This document shows positions 8,385 through 18,900 of a DNA stretch of 64,000 nucleotides, piece by piece. Positions within the stretch are counted from its first letter, which is position 1. The number at the start of each line of letters is the position of its first letter. The stretch lies in contig NZ_FQVN01000005.1 in NCBI RefSeq assembly GCF_900129375.1, forward strand, positions 248,001 through 312,000, written 5' to 3'. Below the pieces are notes generated by a model that had not been told where the DNA came from, ran no database searches, and saw nothing but the letters and a program-made list of their open reading frames with translations. The translations under genes and the position numbers were made by a program. The DNA is from Streptoalloteichus hindustanus. GTDB lineage: Bacteria > Actinomycetota > Actinomycetes > Mycobacteriales > Pseudonocardiaceae.

Positions 8385-9440
8385 ATGCGTGCCTTGACGG
8401 TGGACCCTCGGCAGGCCGGGTCGTTGCGCGTGGCCGAGGTCCCCGACCCGGAGCCCGCGCCGGGCGAGCTGCTGGTCGACGGGCTGGCGCTCGGGGTCTG
8501 CGGCACCGACCGGGAGATCGCGCGTGCCGAGTACGGCTGGTCGCCGCCGGGCAGGCCCTGGCTGGTGCTGGGGCACGAGTCGCTGGGCCGGGTGCGCCAG
8601 GCGTCGCCGGGCAGCGGCTTCACGCCCGGTGACCTGGTGGTCGGCGTCGTGCGCCGGCCCGACCCGGTGCCGTGTGGGGCGTGCGCGCGCGGTGAGTTCG
8701 ACATGTGCCGCAACGGCCAGTACACCGAGCGCGGCATCAAGGAGATCGACGGGTACGGCAGCCAGGTCTGGTGCGTGGAGCCCGACTACGCGGTGACGCT
8801 CGACCCGCGACTGGAGCGCGTCGGCATGTTGATGGAGCCGACGACCGTGGTGGCCAAGGCGTGGGACCAGGTGCGGCGCGTGGGCGAGCGAGCGTGGTTC
8901 GAGCCGAGGCGCGTGCTGGTCACGGGCGCCGGCCCGATCGGCCTGCTCGCCGCGCTGCTCGGCGCGCAACGCGGCCTGGACGTGCACGTCCTGGACCGGG
9001 TCACCGACGGCCCCAAACCCCGCCTGGTCCGGGACCTGGGCGCGACCTACCACAGCGATCCGATCGACACCGTGGCGTCCCGACTCCAACCCGACGTCGT
9101 CATCGAGGCCACCGGCGTGGGCAGTGTCGTCTTCGGCGCGATCGAGCACACCGCGCCGTACGGCATCGTCTGCCTGACCGGCGTGTCACCCTCGGGCCGT
9201 GCGCTGCCGATCGACGCGGGCGCGCTCAACCGGTCGCTGGTGCTGGAGAACGACGTCATCATCGGCTCGGTCAACGCCAACCTCGACCACTACCGCCAGG
9301 CGGCCGAGGCGTTGGCGAGGGCGGACCTGGACTGGCTGGACCGCGTGATCACCCGCCGCGTCCCGCTCACCCGGTTCGCCGAGGCGTTCGCCGCCGAACC
9401 CGACGACGTCAAGGTCGTCATCACCCTCGACGAGGCATGA
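8385..9440 (+). CDS. Zinc-dependent glucose 1-dehydrogenase-like MDR oxidoreductase
   Basis: A 351-aa medium-chain dehydrogenase with an N-terminal zinc-binding GroES-like fold and a C-terminal Rossmann fold. Catalytic zinc ligand candidates are Cys39 (GVCGTD), His64 and Glu65 (LGHES). A structural-zinc-like region CGACARGEFDMC follows, and the nucleotide-binding motif is GAGPIGLL. The GVCGTDREI and YTERGIKEIDGYG stretches resemble archaeal-type glucose/aldose dehydrogenases, so sugar oxidation with NAD(P) is the best guess; substrate is not certain. It follows the HPP gene by about 100 bp and is convergent with the next gene, with only 19 bp between the stops. Confidence 0.85.
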   Translation: MRALTVDPRQAGSLRVAEVPDPEPAPGELLVDGLALGVCGTDREIARAEYGWSPPGRPWLVLGHESLGRVRQASPGSGFTPGDLVVGVVRRPDPVPCGACARGEFDMCRNGQYTERGIKEIDGYGSQVWCVEPDYAVTLDPRLERVGMLMEPTTVVAKAWDQVRRVGERAWFEPRRVLVTGAGPIGLLAALLGAQRGLDVHVLDRVTDGPKPRLVRDLGATYHSDPIDTVASRLQPDVVIEATGVGSVVFGAIEHTAPYGIVCLTGVSPSGRALPIDAGALNRSLVLENDVIIGSVNANLDHYRQAAEALARADLDWLDRVITRRVPLTRFAEAFAAEPDDVKVVITLDEA

Positions 9441-9459
9441 GCGCCCCCGGCCCAACGGG

Positions 9460-10821
9460 TCAGAAGATTCCCTGGCCGGGTGTGAGGACGTGGTGCGGGT
9501 CGTACCGTTCCTTGGCTTCGTGCAACGAGGGCCACGCGGTGCCGAAGTGCCGCACCCAGTCGGCACGGTCGAACGGCACCGTCCCGACGGGGTACCGGGT
9601 TCCGCCGGCGGCACGAACCTGCTCGTACAGGGCGCGGTTGAGACGGATGATCTCCTCTACCGCCGTCGGCTGGTCCGGGGGAGCGGTGCGCAGGATCGCG
9701 AAGAGGAAGACGACAGGATCGTCAGGGGTGCGCACGAGCGGTGTGGTCAGGCGTCGCCGCGTGAAGGGGTAGAGGAGCAACGCACCGCCCGCGCCGATGT
9801 CGTCGGGCGTGACTCGGGCGGCGACCTCCTCGACCAGGTCGTCCACAGTGGAGCCGGGGAGGAACGCGTTCCACCACGGGTGGGGGTGGAACCACTCGCC
9901 CGTGGCGCGCAGGTCGGCCTCGCTGGACGTCAGCCTGTCCACGAAGTCCACATAGGACAGATCTTCGATTTCCTCGCTTCCGCGCTCGTGTCCCAGATCG
10001 TCCAACAGCGACTCGTCGAGGGGGAGCTCCGGCGGCGAGAAGAAGGAAGCGGCTTCCAACCTCGGCCGCCATCCGCTCGCGTCGGGCTTCAGCTGTCCTT
10101 CGAGGTAGGGGAAGCGGTCGGAGGCCAGGAGGCGGCGCTGGTCGGCGGTGAGCCTGCGCGGTGTGGCGTAGTACAGCTTGTAGCGGCGGACGCGGGCAGG
10201 AGCCGGAACGAGGCGAAGTCTGGCGCGGGTGATGACACCGCACTGGCCCAGCCCGCCGAGAACCGCGTGGAACAACGTGCTCTCGGTGTGCGCGGAGCAG
10301 GTTCGCGCCACGCCGTCGCCGGTGACGACGTCGAGTCGCAGGACGTTGTCGGTCTGCATGCCGTGCCGGTGGGTCACGCCACCGACGCCGCCCACCGAGA
10401 GCGTGCCGCCCACGGACAGCCCGAGGTAGTCGGTGAGCACCGGGGGAGTCAGCCCGCGGGGCACCGTCGCGAGCACGACGGACCGCCAGGAGGCGCCCGC
10501 GTCCACGTCCACGAAGTCCGGGCCGACCTCGTGGACCGCGCGCAGACCGCTCAGGTCGAGGACGATCCCGTCGGCGGCCTGGGCCTGTCCGAAGGTCGAG
10601 TGCCCCCGACCCCGGGGCGCCACCGCGCGTCGCTGAGCGGCCGCGAACCGGACGAGGGCGCTGACGTCCTCGGCGGACTCCGGCCGGAACACCGCCCACG
10701 GCTCCTGTCGGACGACGCGCCCGAAGTCCTGGCCGGCGGCAGACCTGCTGGCCTTGTCGTGAGCCAGCCGACCCCGGACGGACAGGCGTCCCTCGGGGAA
10801 CTCCGCCGGCCGCCCTGTCAT
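9460..10821 (-). CDS. FAD-linked oxidase, cytokinin dehydrogenase-like (PCMH type)
   Basis: A 453-aa flavoprotein with an N-terminal FAD-binding PCMH domain and a C-terminal substrate domain. The GRGHS motif (His74) is the covalent-FAD attachment motif of cytokinin dehydrogenases, and the C-terminal segment YDPHHVLTPGQGIF is typical for that family. Oxidation of a secondary amine or alcohol is therefore likely; the substrate in this organism is unknown. The ATG at 10821 is preferred because it is preceded on its strand by GGAGGAAGG; an in-frame GTG 15 nt upstream would lie on the far side of that site. No signal peptide is seen. Confidence 0.85.
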   Translation of the reverse strand: MTGRPAEFPEGRLSVRGRLAHDKASRSAAGQDFGRVVRQEPWAVFRPESAEDVSALVRFAAAQRRAVAPRGRGHSTFGQAQAADGIVLDLSGLRAVHEVGPDFVDVDAGASWRSVVLATVPRGLTPPVLTDYLGLSVGGTLSVGGVGGVTHRHGMQTDNVLRLDVVTGDGVARTCSAHTESTLFHAVLGGLGQCGVITRARLRLVPAPARVRRYKLYYATPRRLTADQRRLLASDRFPYLEGQLKPDASGWRPRLEAASFFSPPELPLDESLLDDLGHERGSEEIEDLSYVDFVDRLTSSEADLRATGEWFHPHPWWNAFLPGSTVDDLVEEVAARVTPDDIGAGGALLLYPFTRRRLTTPLVRTPDDPVVFLFAILRTAPPDQPTAVEEIIRLNRALYEQVRAAGGTRYPVGTVPFDRADWVRHFGTAWPSLHEAKERYDPHHVLTPGQGIF

Positions 10822-10880
10822 CCTTCCTCCCCACACCGGTCCAGCGCCGCTCGCGTCGTCCCGCCCTCGCGGCGTGCCGG

Positions 10881-11723
10881 CTAACGGGAGGGGAGGCGGC
10901 CGAGGCCGGCGACGGCTCGGCTGCTGATCGCGTCCTGCTGGTGGATCGGCCGGTCCGGCCGCCAGGCCGCGGTGAAGACGACGCCGGGCTCGACCAGCTC
11001 GTACCCCTCGAACAGCGCCGCCACCTGCTCGGGGGTGCGCAGGTGCAGGGGGTGGGTGCTCGACCGGTACAGCTCGATGGCCTGGTCGACGTTGCCCGGC
11101 CAGAACTCCGGCGTGAGGCTGTGCGCCAGGGCCAGATAGCTGCCGGGCACGCAGGCCGCCCGGTAGGCGGCGACGATGCCCCTGGGGTTGTCGGCCTCGG
11201 GGACGAAGGGCAGCACCTGGAGCATCAGCACGGCGAGCGGCCGGTCGAAGTCCAGCAGCCGGCGGGTGTCCGGGTGGGACAGCACCGTCGCGGCGTCGCG
11301 GACGTCGGCCTGGATGACGGCCGCGTTGTCGTTGCCCTCCAACAGCTTGCGCGAGTGGGCCACGGCGACGGGCTCGTGGTCGACGTAGACCACGCGGCAG
11401 GCGGGGTTCACGTCCTGGGCGATCTCGTGCACGTTGCCCACGGTCGGGATGCCCGAGCCCAGGTCGAGGAACTGGACGATGCCGGCCTCGGCGGCGAGGT
11501 GGCGCACCACGCGGCGGAGGAACGCCCGGTTGCGCAGGGCGAAGTCGCGGGTCTCGGGCAGGATCGACAGCACGTCGGCCGCGGCCCTGCGGTCGACCGC
11601 GAAGTTGTGCACCCCGCCGAGGTAGTAGTCGTACATGCGGGCCGGGTTCGGCCGGCTGAGATCCACTCCGCCCTCCCGCGCCGTCGTCACCCCGGAGCCG
11701 GGGTCACCGTCCTGATCCCGCAC
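10881..11723 (-). CDS. SAM-dependent methyltransferase, DUF574 / Methyltransf_19 type
   Basis: A 280-aa member of a methyltransferase-like family that is abundant in actinomycetes. The family signature PNPARMYDYYLGG is near the N-terminus and the SAM-binding FLDLGSGIPT motif follows, with VVYVDHEPVA as the acidic loop. Methyl acceptor and role are unknown for most of the family. The GTG at 11723 is chosen because a GGGAGGAGG site lies about 8 nt upstream; an in-frame GTG at 11744 lacks one. It is divergent from the ABC exporter and lies 59 bp downstream of the flavoprotein gene on the same strand. Confidence 0.85.
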   Translation of the reverse strand: MRDQDGDPGSGVTTAREGGVDLSRPNPARMYDYYLGGVHNFAVDRRAAADVLSILPETRDFALRNRAFLRRVVRHLAAEAGIVQFLDLGSGIPTVGNVHEIAQDVNPACRVVYVDHEPVAVAHSRKLLEGNDNAAVIQADVRDAATVLSHPDTRRLLDFDRPLAVLMLQVLPFVPEADNPRGIVAAYRAACVPGSYLALAHSLTPEFWPGNVDQAIELYRSSTHPLHLRTPEQVAALFEGYELVEPGVVFTAAWRPDRPIHQQDAISSRAVAGLGRLPSR

Positions 11724-12172
11724 CCGCTGTGCCTCCTCCCTCACCGACAGTTCGCACCGACGTTATCCGAACGCGGCGCGCCCGCTCGACCGCGACTCGG
11801 CTGACCCCCGATCCACCCCGGTGGTCCGTTCGGTGGGGGTTTCCGCCGCCCATGGGCCGACATACAATGCGGCGACGGCTTGATCAACTCTGTCGTCCGG
11901 CCCCGACCGCGGCCGGGGCGGCGGACGCGCGTGGCGCGAGGCGGCCTCCGCCGCCGAGGGCGACCACGCGGCGACGAGCGCGCCCGCGCCCCACCCACGG
12001 CTGGCGTGATCCCTGTTCGACCCGGAGCGGACCCCACGACCCTCGGCCGGAGCCGCGGCGACGGCGTGGTCCCGCCTCGCGCGGCCCCTTCGCCCGAACC
12101 GGCCCCGCGCCGCTTCCGGATGATCGGCGGCGGGGCGGAACGCACGTCGGGACGGAAGACAGGAGCGACGAG
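11724..12172. promoter_or_regulatory. Divergent intergenic region with a candidate -10 box
   Basis: About 450 bp separate the divergent methyltransferase and ABC exporter genes. TACAAT at 11863-11868 on + is a good -10 hexamer, but no convincing -35 is found at the right distance. Open frames running through here are GC-rich, Arg/Pro-rich shadows. An AGGAG ribosome-binding site at 12161-12165 serves the exporter. Confidence 0.35.
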
Positions 12173-13972
12173 GTGAACGACCAACGCGGCCGGACCGGGG
12201 CCACGAGGGTGCTGTGGTCCTACACCCACGACATGCGCGCCGCGCTGATGTGGTTGTTACTCCTGGAGCTGGTGTCCAACGGAGCCGCGCTGGCCCAGCC
12301 GCTGGTGGTGCGCGCCGTGGTCGACCGGTTGGGGGCGGGGGAGAGCCTGGTCGGGCCGGTGGTGCTGCTCGTGGTGATCGCGGCCACCGGCCTGGTGCTC
12401 ACCTGGTTGTCCACCTACCTGATGGAACGGTTCGGCCAACGCATCGTGCTGACCGTGCGGCAACGGCTGGTGCGCCGCATCCTCGGGGCTTCGGTGTCCA
12501 CAGTGGAGGAACGACCGGTCGGGGACTTCCTGTCGCGGGTCAGCGGCGACACGACGGTGCTGCGGCACACGGTCACCGGGATGCTGGTGCACGGCGCGGC
12601 GGCGCCGCTGACCATCGCGGCCGCGGTGGTGGTCATGGCCAGCATCGACCTGGTCCTGCTGGCGATCGTGGTCGCGATGTTCGGCCTGTCGATGGTGGCC
12701 GCCAAGTGGGCGCTGGACCGGGTGGGCCGGGCCAGCGAGGAGGCCCAGGGCCACCTCGGTGGGCTCACCAGCGTGCTCCAGCGCGCGTTGGTGGCCTTCC
12801 GCACCGTCAAGGCGTCGGGCACCGAGGAGTGGGAGCGCCGACTGGCCGACGAGGCGGCCGGCTCCTCCTACCGGGCCGCCGTCCGCGCGGGCCGGGCCGA
12901 GGCGACGGTGGACGTCATCGCGGTGACCGGCATCGAGTTGTCCTTCATCGTGGTGCTGGTGGTCGGCGCGGCCAGGGCCACCTCCGGCGCCCTCACGCTG
13001 AGCGACCTGATCGCCTTCCTGCTCTACGTGGTCTACCTGCGCGGACCGGTGGGGACGCTGGCCATGGTCGGGTCCTCCTTCGCCGAGGGCCTGGCGGCGG
13101 TGCGCCGGGTGCGGGAACTGGAGCTCCTCCCCGCCGAGGCCGGGGACCGGCCGGCGACCACCGCCCCGCGCGCCGAGCAGAACGGCGGGCGGAACGGGGA
13201 GCCGTCGCTCCGGCTGGACGACGTGTGGTTCGGCTACCAGGGTCAGCCCCTCCTGCGCGGGGTCACCCTGGACGTGCCGCGCGGGCTGACGGTGCTGGTC
13301 GGCCCGTCGGGCACGGGGAAGACGACGGTGCTCAGCCTGGTCGAGCGCTTCGCCGACGTGGACCGCGGGCGCATCCTGCTGGACGGGGTGGACCTGCGGG
13401 AGATCGACCGGGGCGCGCTCCGGCGGAGGCTGGGCTACGTCCAGCAGGACGCCCCGCTGCTGGGCGACACCATCGGGGCGGCCGTGCGCTACGGCGTGCC
13501 CGACCCGGACGGGGCGGACGTGGTTGAGGCGTTGCGCACGGTCGGGCTGTGGTCGTGGGTCAGCGGCCTTCCGTCCGGTGTGGACACTCCGGTCGGGGAG
13601 CGCGGGGTGGCGATCTCGGGCGGGCAGCGGCAACGGCTGGCGGTCGCCAGGGCCCTGCTCCGCGACCCCGCGGTGTTGTTGCTGGACGAGGCGACCAGCC
13701 AGCTCGACGCCCGCAGCGAGCGCGTCCTGATGCGCGCGGTCGTCGAGCAGGCCGCGCACCGGGTCGTGCTCGCGGTCACCCACCGGGGCGTGGTGGCCGG
13801 CCTCGCCGACCAGGTGGCGTTGCTGGACGGGGGTCGGGTGCGCGCCGTGGGTCGGCACGAGGAGTTGTTGTCCTCCGACACGCTCTACCGGGAGCTGCTG
13901 GCGGTTCCCGAGTTCCCGTCCGCACCGGAGCGCGGGAAGCGAGAAGAAAGATCGGTAATCTCCGCGGATTAG
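12173..13972 (+). CDS. ABC transporter, fused permease/ATP-binding exporter
   Basis: A 599-aa half-transporter with an N-terminal six-helix membrane domain (about residues 20-310) and a C-terminal nucleotide-binding domain. Walker A GPSGTGKTT is at about 377-385, the signature SGGQRQR starts at about 482, and Walker B VLLLDEATSQLD plus the switch His (THR) follow. It works as a dimer to export a small molecule or lipid. GTG 12173 follows AGGAG with 7-nt spacing; the much longer in-frame extension upstream is Arg/Pro-rich shadow sequence. It lies 2 kb upstream of the glycopeptide cluster on the same strand, so drug export/self-protection is possible but unproven. Confidence 0.9.
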   Translation: MNDQRGRTGATRVLWSYTHDMRAALMWLLLLELVSNGAALAQPLVVRAVVDRLGAGESLVGPVVLLVVIAATGLVLTWLSTYLMERFGQRIVLTVRQRLVRRILGASVSTVEERPVGDFLSRVSGDTTVLRHTVTGMLVHGAAAPLTIAAAVVVMASIDLVLLAIVVAMFGLSMVAAKWALDRVGRASEEAQGHLGGLTSVLQRALVAFRTVKASGTEEWERRLADEAAGSSYRAAVRAGRAEATVDVIAVTGIELSFIVVLVVGAARATSGALTLSDLIAFLLYVVYLRGPVGTLAMVGSSFAEGLAAVRRVRELELLPAEAGDRPATTAPRAEQNGGRNGEPSLRLDDVWFGYQGQPLLRGVTLDVPRGLTVLVGPSGTGKTTVLSLVERFADVDRGRILLDGVDLREIDRGALRRRLGYVQQDAPLLGDTIGAAVRYGVPDPDGADVVEALRTVGLWSWVSGLPSGVDTPVGERGVAISGGQRQRLAVARALLRDPAVLLLDEATSQLDARSERVLMRAVVEQAAHRVVLAVTHRGVVAGLADQVALLDGGRVRAVGRHEELLSSDTLYRELLAVPEFPSAPERGKREERSVISAD

Positions 13973-14526
13973 GCCGTTCGGGGCGCGCGCTGTTCCTTGT
14001 GGACCTGTCGAAACGAGGTGGGGAACGGTTGTCCGGTGGACATCGGGAACGCCCGAACGGAGTAAATGTGGATCGGGCGGCGGGGGAGAGGACGCGGCCC
14101 TGACCGACATGTTCGGGACAGGGAGTGGTGCTGTCGACCGTCGGGTTGTGCGAGGTCGGTCCTTTCCGTTCGGCGCGGGGCTGGACGGGCTTCCCGGTGT
14201 CGCCGATGCCCGGCGCGGCCGGCTCCACCTGCGGTGGAGAGGTCGGGGCCTCGGCGAAGGGCCGGCGGTGCCGAAGCGTCGGCACACGAATCTCTGTCAT
14301 CAATGTTTCCGATGTCTTTTCGTACTTCCGCACGGAACCTGGCGGAGGGCAAACAGTTCTGGCGGACGGATCGGGGCCGTTCGGTGCGGGGGTGCCGGCG
14401 AACAGCCCAAAAGGATCATTGCGGTGCCCCGGCCCGCGCGGCTAACGTCGGCCCCGCGATGCCATTCCCCGCGGGACTTCCCGCTTTGGCGCTCGTGGCT
14501 GGCGAACCAGGAGGAGGGAGGTTCGG

Positions 14527-14829
14527 ATGCGTCGTCCCGACCGGTCCGCCGTGCTCCCGGCGGCCACCGCCGTCTCGGCGGCCGTGGTTGACGCGCCGGA
14601 CCCGTCCGCCCTGGACCCGGACCGCGACGAGGCGTCCGAGAACGCCTCCGCCATCTCCACCAGCTCCGTCGTCTCCGGGCCTCGCCCGGTGACCCCGCGC
14701 GGCCGCACCGGGCCGCGTCGGGGCGCGTCCCGCCTCGCGCGGCGCGCGCACCCTCGGGGGCCTGTTCGTCCACAGTGGCGCGAGCGTCCTCCGGACCGGG
14801 GGGCTCGTCAGCCGCAGTCTCGCTCCTAG
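14527..14829 (+). CDS. Possible small ORF of unknown function
   Basis: A 100-codon frame starting at ATG 14527 is preceded by an unusually strong purine-rich ribosome-binding site (GGAGGAGGGAGG). The first half (about 50 codons) has the high third-position GC of genuine genes and encodes an Ala/Ser/Asp-rich sequence. The second half turns Arg/Pro-rich and looks noncoding, so the frame may be a decayed remnant or chance. No family is recognised. Confidence 0.22.
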   Translation: MRRPDRSAVLPAATAVSAAVVDAPDPSALDPDRDEASENASAISTSSVVSGPRPVTPRGRTGPRRGASRLARRAHPRGPVRPQWRERPPDRGARQPQSRS

Positions 14830-15287
14830 TCGATCCGCCGCCCGTTCCACCAACCAGGCTTGCCCCAGCCGCAGTACTCACGATCTTCTTCCGTTGACCG
14901 TCGTAGGCGGTCGCCCGCTCCTCGGAGCGCGCGACCGCGGTGACCGCACGCTGTCCGCTCGTCAGCGTGTCGCGGCCATGCCCTGCTCGTCGGGGCGTCC
15001 GAGACAGGATTGGGGGTGAGCACGTTGGCCGGAACCTTTCGCAGCGGTGCGGTTCGCCGCTCCGAGGCGGGGGCGGAGGCGGGGCGCGTCCCCGTTGTCC
15101 GGAAACCGGATTCGGCGACGCCGCCCCCGTCTGGCGTCGGGTCACCGCCCTCGCCACGCTGTCCACGATGGACACGGAATCGGTTCCGACGGTGGGGGGC
15201 CGGGCAGGTCCGTTCCGTCGGCTCCACCAAAGGATCTTGGTGCGACGAGGGGAACGCACCCCGGCCGCCGGCCTCGCTCCCACGAAT

Positions 15288-15300
15288 GTCCACAGTGGAC
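15288..15300. repeat. Highly iterated palindrome GTCCACAGTGGAC
   Basis: Perfect copy of a 13-nt palindromic word recurring, exactly or with one or two changes, dozens of times across the window; this one lies between genes. Confidence 0.7.
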
Positions 15301-15950
15301 CGGCGAGGGCGTTCGGTCGCCGATGGGGTGTTCACACTCCCGTTCACGCTCGGCCACCTGGCGGAAGTGCGAGTGGCAGCCGAGAGGTTCCGCCCGGACC
15401 TGGCGCGAACGGGAACGCGATGTCAGCCCGGACCGCGGTGCAGATCCCTTACGTCGCAAGGCACTCCTGACCTCGCCGGACGCGTGACCCGCGATGGCCG
15501 CCTCCCCGACCCGACGCCGGTCGGGGAGACGCCGGCCCCTCGTCCCGCCGGCTCCTCCCGGTTCTGGCCCCTCCTCCTCGGCACGACCGCACCCGGCGCC
15601 CGGCCTGTTGGAACCCGTTTCCGCGCCGCGTCGGGATCGCCCGAACCGGCCGAGTCAACCGACCGTTTCGCCCATAGACCGTCCCGGAGTTCCGCTGATA
15701 ACGTCGAGCGCGCGACCGCGCGTTTCCCCGTGTCAGCGCCGGAACCTGTCGCGGGACTGACAGTTCTCCGCCGTGGGGAGCCGATTCTTTCGGCCCCGTC
15801 CGGTCGCCCGAGTTGTGGGCAAAGCCGCCCGGCAACTGTTCTGTCAACAGCTCCGCCAACAGATCCGTCCCGCACCGACCGACACCGTTGGACCGACAAT
15901 TTCGCAGGCGTGAGGGCCTTTAGTGGGCCTCTGTGCTGGGGAGGCAGATA

Positions 15951-18900
15951 GTGTCCGAAACGGCGAATGCTGGCTACCGCGTTTCCCCGCTCCAGCGCCA
16001 TAGGTGGGCCCGGCGGCTCGACGGCCGCGAGCAGCCGTACGCGCAGCTGGGAGTCCGGCTGGAGGGACCGGTCGACGCCGAGCGACTCGCCGCCGCGACC
16101 GCCGCCGTCGTGGCCAGGCACGAGTCGCTGCGCACCAGCTTCGTCGGACTGGCCGGCCGCGCCGCGCCGCTCCAGGTCGTCGGCGAGCCGGGGCCGTCGC
16201 CGTTACGGGTCGTCGAGGCGCCCGACGCCACGGTCGAGGCGCTGTGCCGCGACGAGCGCGCCGGCCTCGACCCCGTCGACGGGCCGACCTTCCGGGCCGT
16301 CCTGACCAGGGTGGCCCCGGACCGGGCGCTGTTCGTGCTGACCGCGCACGCCCTGGTCGGCGACCGGGGCTCGCTGCGGACCGTGCTCGCCGAGATCGCC
16401 GCCGCGTACCGGGGCGACGCCGCGTCGTCGGAGCTCCCGATGCAGTACGCGGACTTCGCCGCCTGGCACGACGAGCTGCTCACCGGTGAGGACGGGGCGG
16501 CGGAGCGCGCGGCGTGGGCCGGGCAGCTCACCGCCGAGCTGTTCGAGCCGGTGCTGGGCTTGGCGCGGCGCGCCGACGGCGCTGCCAGTGCTGCCAGTGC
16601 CGCCAGTGCTGGCAGCGCTGACGGGGCCGGCGGGTGGCGGACGCACCGGACCGAGGTGGACGCCGAGCTGACCCGCCGGGTCGCCGAGTTCGCCGCCGCC
16701 GCGTCCGGCACGCCGGCAGACGTGCTCGCCGCCCTGTTCGAGGTCCTGGTCTGGCGGTTCTGCGGGGAGCGGGACGTCCTGGTCGCCGAGGTCGCCCCCG
16801 GGCGGTCCTACGACAGCCTGCGCGGCGCGGTCGGCGCGTTCGAGCGCGAGGTCCCGGTCGCCTGCCGGCTCAGCGCCGACACCCCGTTCCGCGAGCTGGT
16901 CGCCGAGAGCGCGCGGCGTCGCGCGGAGTGGGTGGACCGCGTCGACCACCTCGATCCGGAGAAGGTGGTGGACCACGCCGGAAAACCCGCGGCCCCGTTC
17001 TTCGCCTTCCACTTCGCCGACGCGTCGGAATCGCTGGTCGCCGACCAGGTCACCTTCGTTCCGGTGCTTGAGGCCGCGACGTCGGACGCCGCGTTCCGGC
17101 TCACCTGCGCCGAGCGCGACAACCGACTCGTCGTCGAGATCGGATACGACGAGGAACGCGTCGACCCGGCCCAGCCCGAGCGTGTCGCGGAATGCTTCGC
17201 CGTCCTGCTGCGGAATGCCATGGCGAATCCCGCGACCCCGGTCGGGGAAATCGACATGCTGTCCGACGCCGAGCGCGAGCGCGTGGTGGCGCTCAGCCGG
17301 GGGCCGGTCGTCGACTCCCCGGTCGTCCCGGTGCACCAGGCGTTCGCGGCGCAGGCGCGGCGCACGCCCGACGCGGTGGCCGCCGTCGCCGACGGCGTCG
17401 AGATCACCTACGCCGCGCTCGACGCCCGCGCCGGACGGCTGGCCCAACGGCTCGTCCAGCTCGGCGTGCGCCAGGGCGACCCGGTCGTCATCTCCGTGGG
17501 CCGGTCGGTGGAACTGCTCGTCGGCGTCCTGGGGGTGCTGAAGGCCGGGGCGGCGTTCGTGCCGGTCGACGTCGCCTACCCGTTGCGCCGCCTGGAGTTC
17601 GTGCTGGAGGAGACGGCGGCGCCGGTGCTCCTGGGCACCAGTGAGTTGCGCGACCGGTTGGGCGAGTGCCGGGCGATTCTCCTGGCGCTGGACGAGGACG
17701 AAGACGACGACGAGCTGGTCGTCGGCAAAGAGTCCACTGTGGACGCTGAGTCGACCGACCTGGCCTACGTCATGTACACCTCCGGCACCACCGGCTCCCC
17801 CAACGGCGTTCGGGTGACCCACGGCGGTCTGGCCAACTACCTGCACTGGGCCGCCGAGGCGTACCAGCTGCGGGAGGGCACCGGCGCGGTGGTCCACTCC
17901 TCGATCAGCTTCGACCTCACGCTGACCGCGCTGCTCGCGCCGCTGCTGGTCGGGCAGCGGGTCGTCCTGCTGTCCGAGACGGCCGGCGTGACCGGTCTGG
18001 TCGCCACGCTGCGCACCAGCCGCGACCTCAGCCTGGTCAAGCTGACCCCGACCCACCTGGACGTGGTCAACCAGCTGCTGGAGCCCGAGCAGGTCGCCGG
18101 CAGCGTCCGCACCCTGGTCGTGGGCGGCGAGGCGCTGCACGCGCGCAGCGTCGAGCCCTTCCGCGCGGCCGGCACGCGGATCGTGAACGAGTACGGCCCG
18201 ACCGAGACCGTCGTCGGCAGCGTCGCCCACGTCGTCGACGAGAGCACCCCGCACGCGGGACCGGTCCCCATCGGCGTGCCGATCGCCAACACGCAGGCGT
18301 ACCTGCTCGACCCGAGGCGCCAGCCGGTGGCCGACGGGGTCGTCGGCGAGGTCTACCTCGGTGGCGCCGGCGTCGCACTCGGCTACCTGAACCGCCCCGA
18401 GCTGACCGAGCAGCGGTTCCTGCCCAACCCCTTCGGTGACGGGCGGCTGTACCGCACCGGCGACCTCGCCCGCCGCCGGGCCGACGGCACCCTGGAGTAC
18501 CTGGGCCGGGCCGACGAGCAGGTGAAGATCCGCGGTGTCCGGATCGAGCCGGCCGAGATCGAGAACGTGTTGCTGCGGCACGGTTCCGTGGGCCAGGTCG
18601 CGGTCGTGGCCCGGCGGGACGAGGACCCCGGCCGGTCCTCCCCGCTGGTCGCCGAGCTGACGCTCGTGGCCTACGTCGTGCCCGCCGACCAGGCGGCCGC
18701 GCCCGGCGTCGCCGACCTCGCCGAGCACTGCCGGGCGCACCTGCCCGAGCACCTGGTGCCGGCCGCGTTCGTGGTCATGGACGCGCTGCCGGTGACCGCC
18801 AACGGCAAGCTGGACCGCGCCGCGCTGCCCCGGCCCGCCGGCCACACGCCGGTCGTCGCCGACTACGTGCCGCCCAGGACCGGCACCGAGGAGATCCTGG

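Larger units (their letters stand above)
13973..15950. other. Gene-poor 2-kb stretch before the NRPS-PKS cluster
   Basis: No frame here shows a recognisable domain. The many open frames on both strands are Arg/Pro/Ser-rich and mutually overlapping, as expected from GC-rich noncoding DNA. It holds palindromic words (a perfect GTCCACAGTGGAC at 15288-15300), one small ORF with a strong ribosome-binding site (14527-14829), and presumably the promoter of the cluster. An imperfect inverted repeat GAGGGCC...GGGCCTC sits at 15912-15931, just before the ribosome-binding site GGGGAGG of the first NRPS gene. I found no regulator gene. Confidence 0.55.

Noticed and set aside
11729-12172. N-terminal extension of the ABC exporter frame
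   Set aside because: The extension is Arg/Pro-rich with no membrane or family features, while GTG 12173 has a well-placed AGGAG.
14300-15283. 327-codon minus-strand frame and overlapping frames between 13.97 and 15.95 kb
   Set aside because: Low-complexity Arg/Pro/Gly composition, overlapping open frames on both strands, no ribosome-binding site and no recognisable motif.
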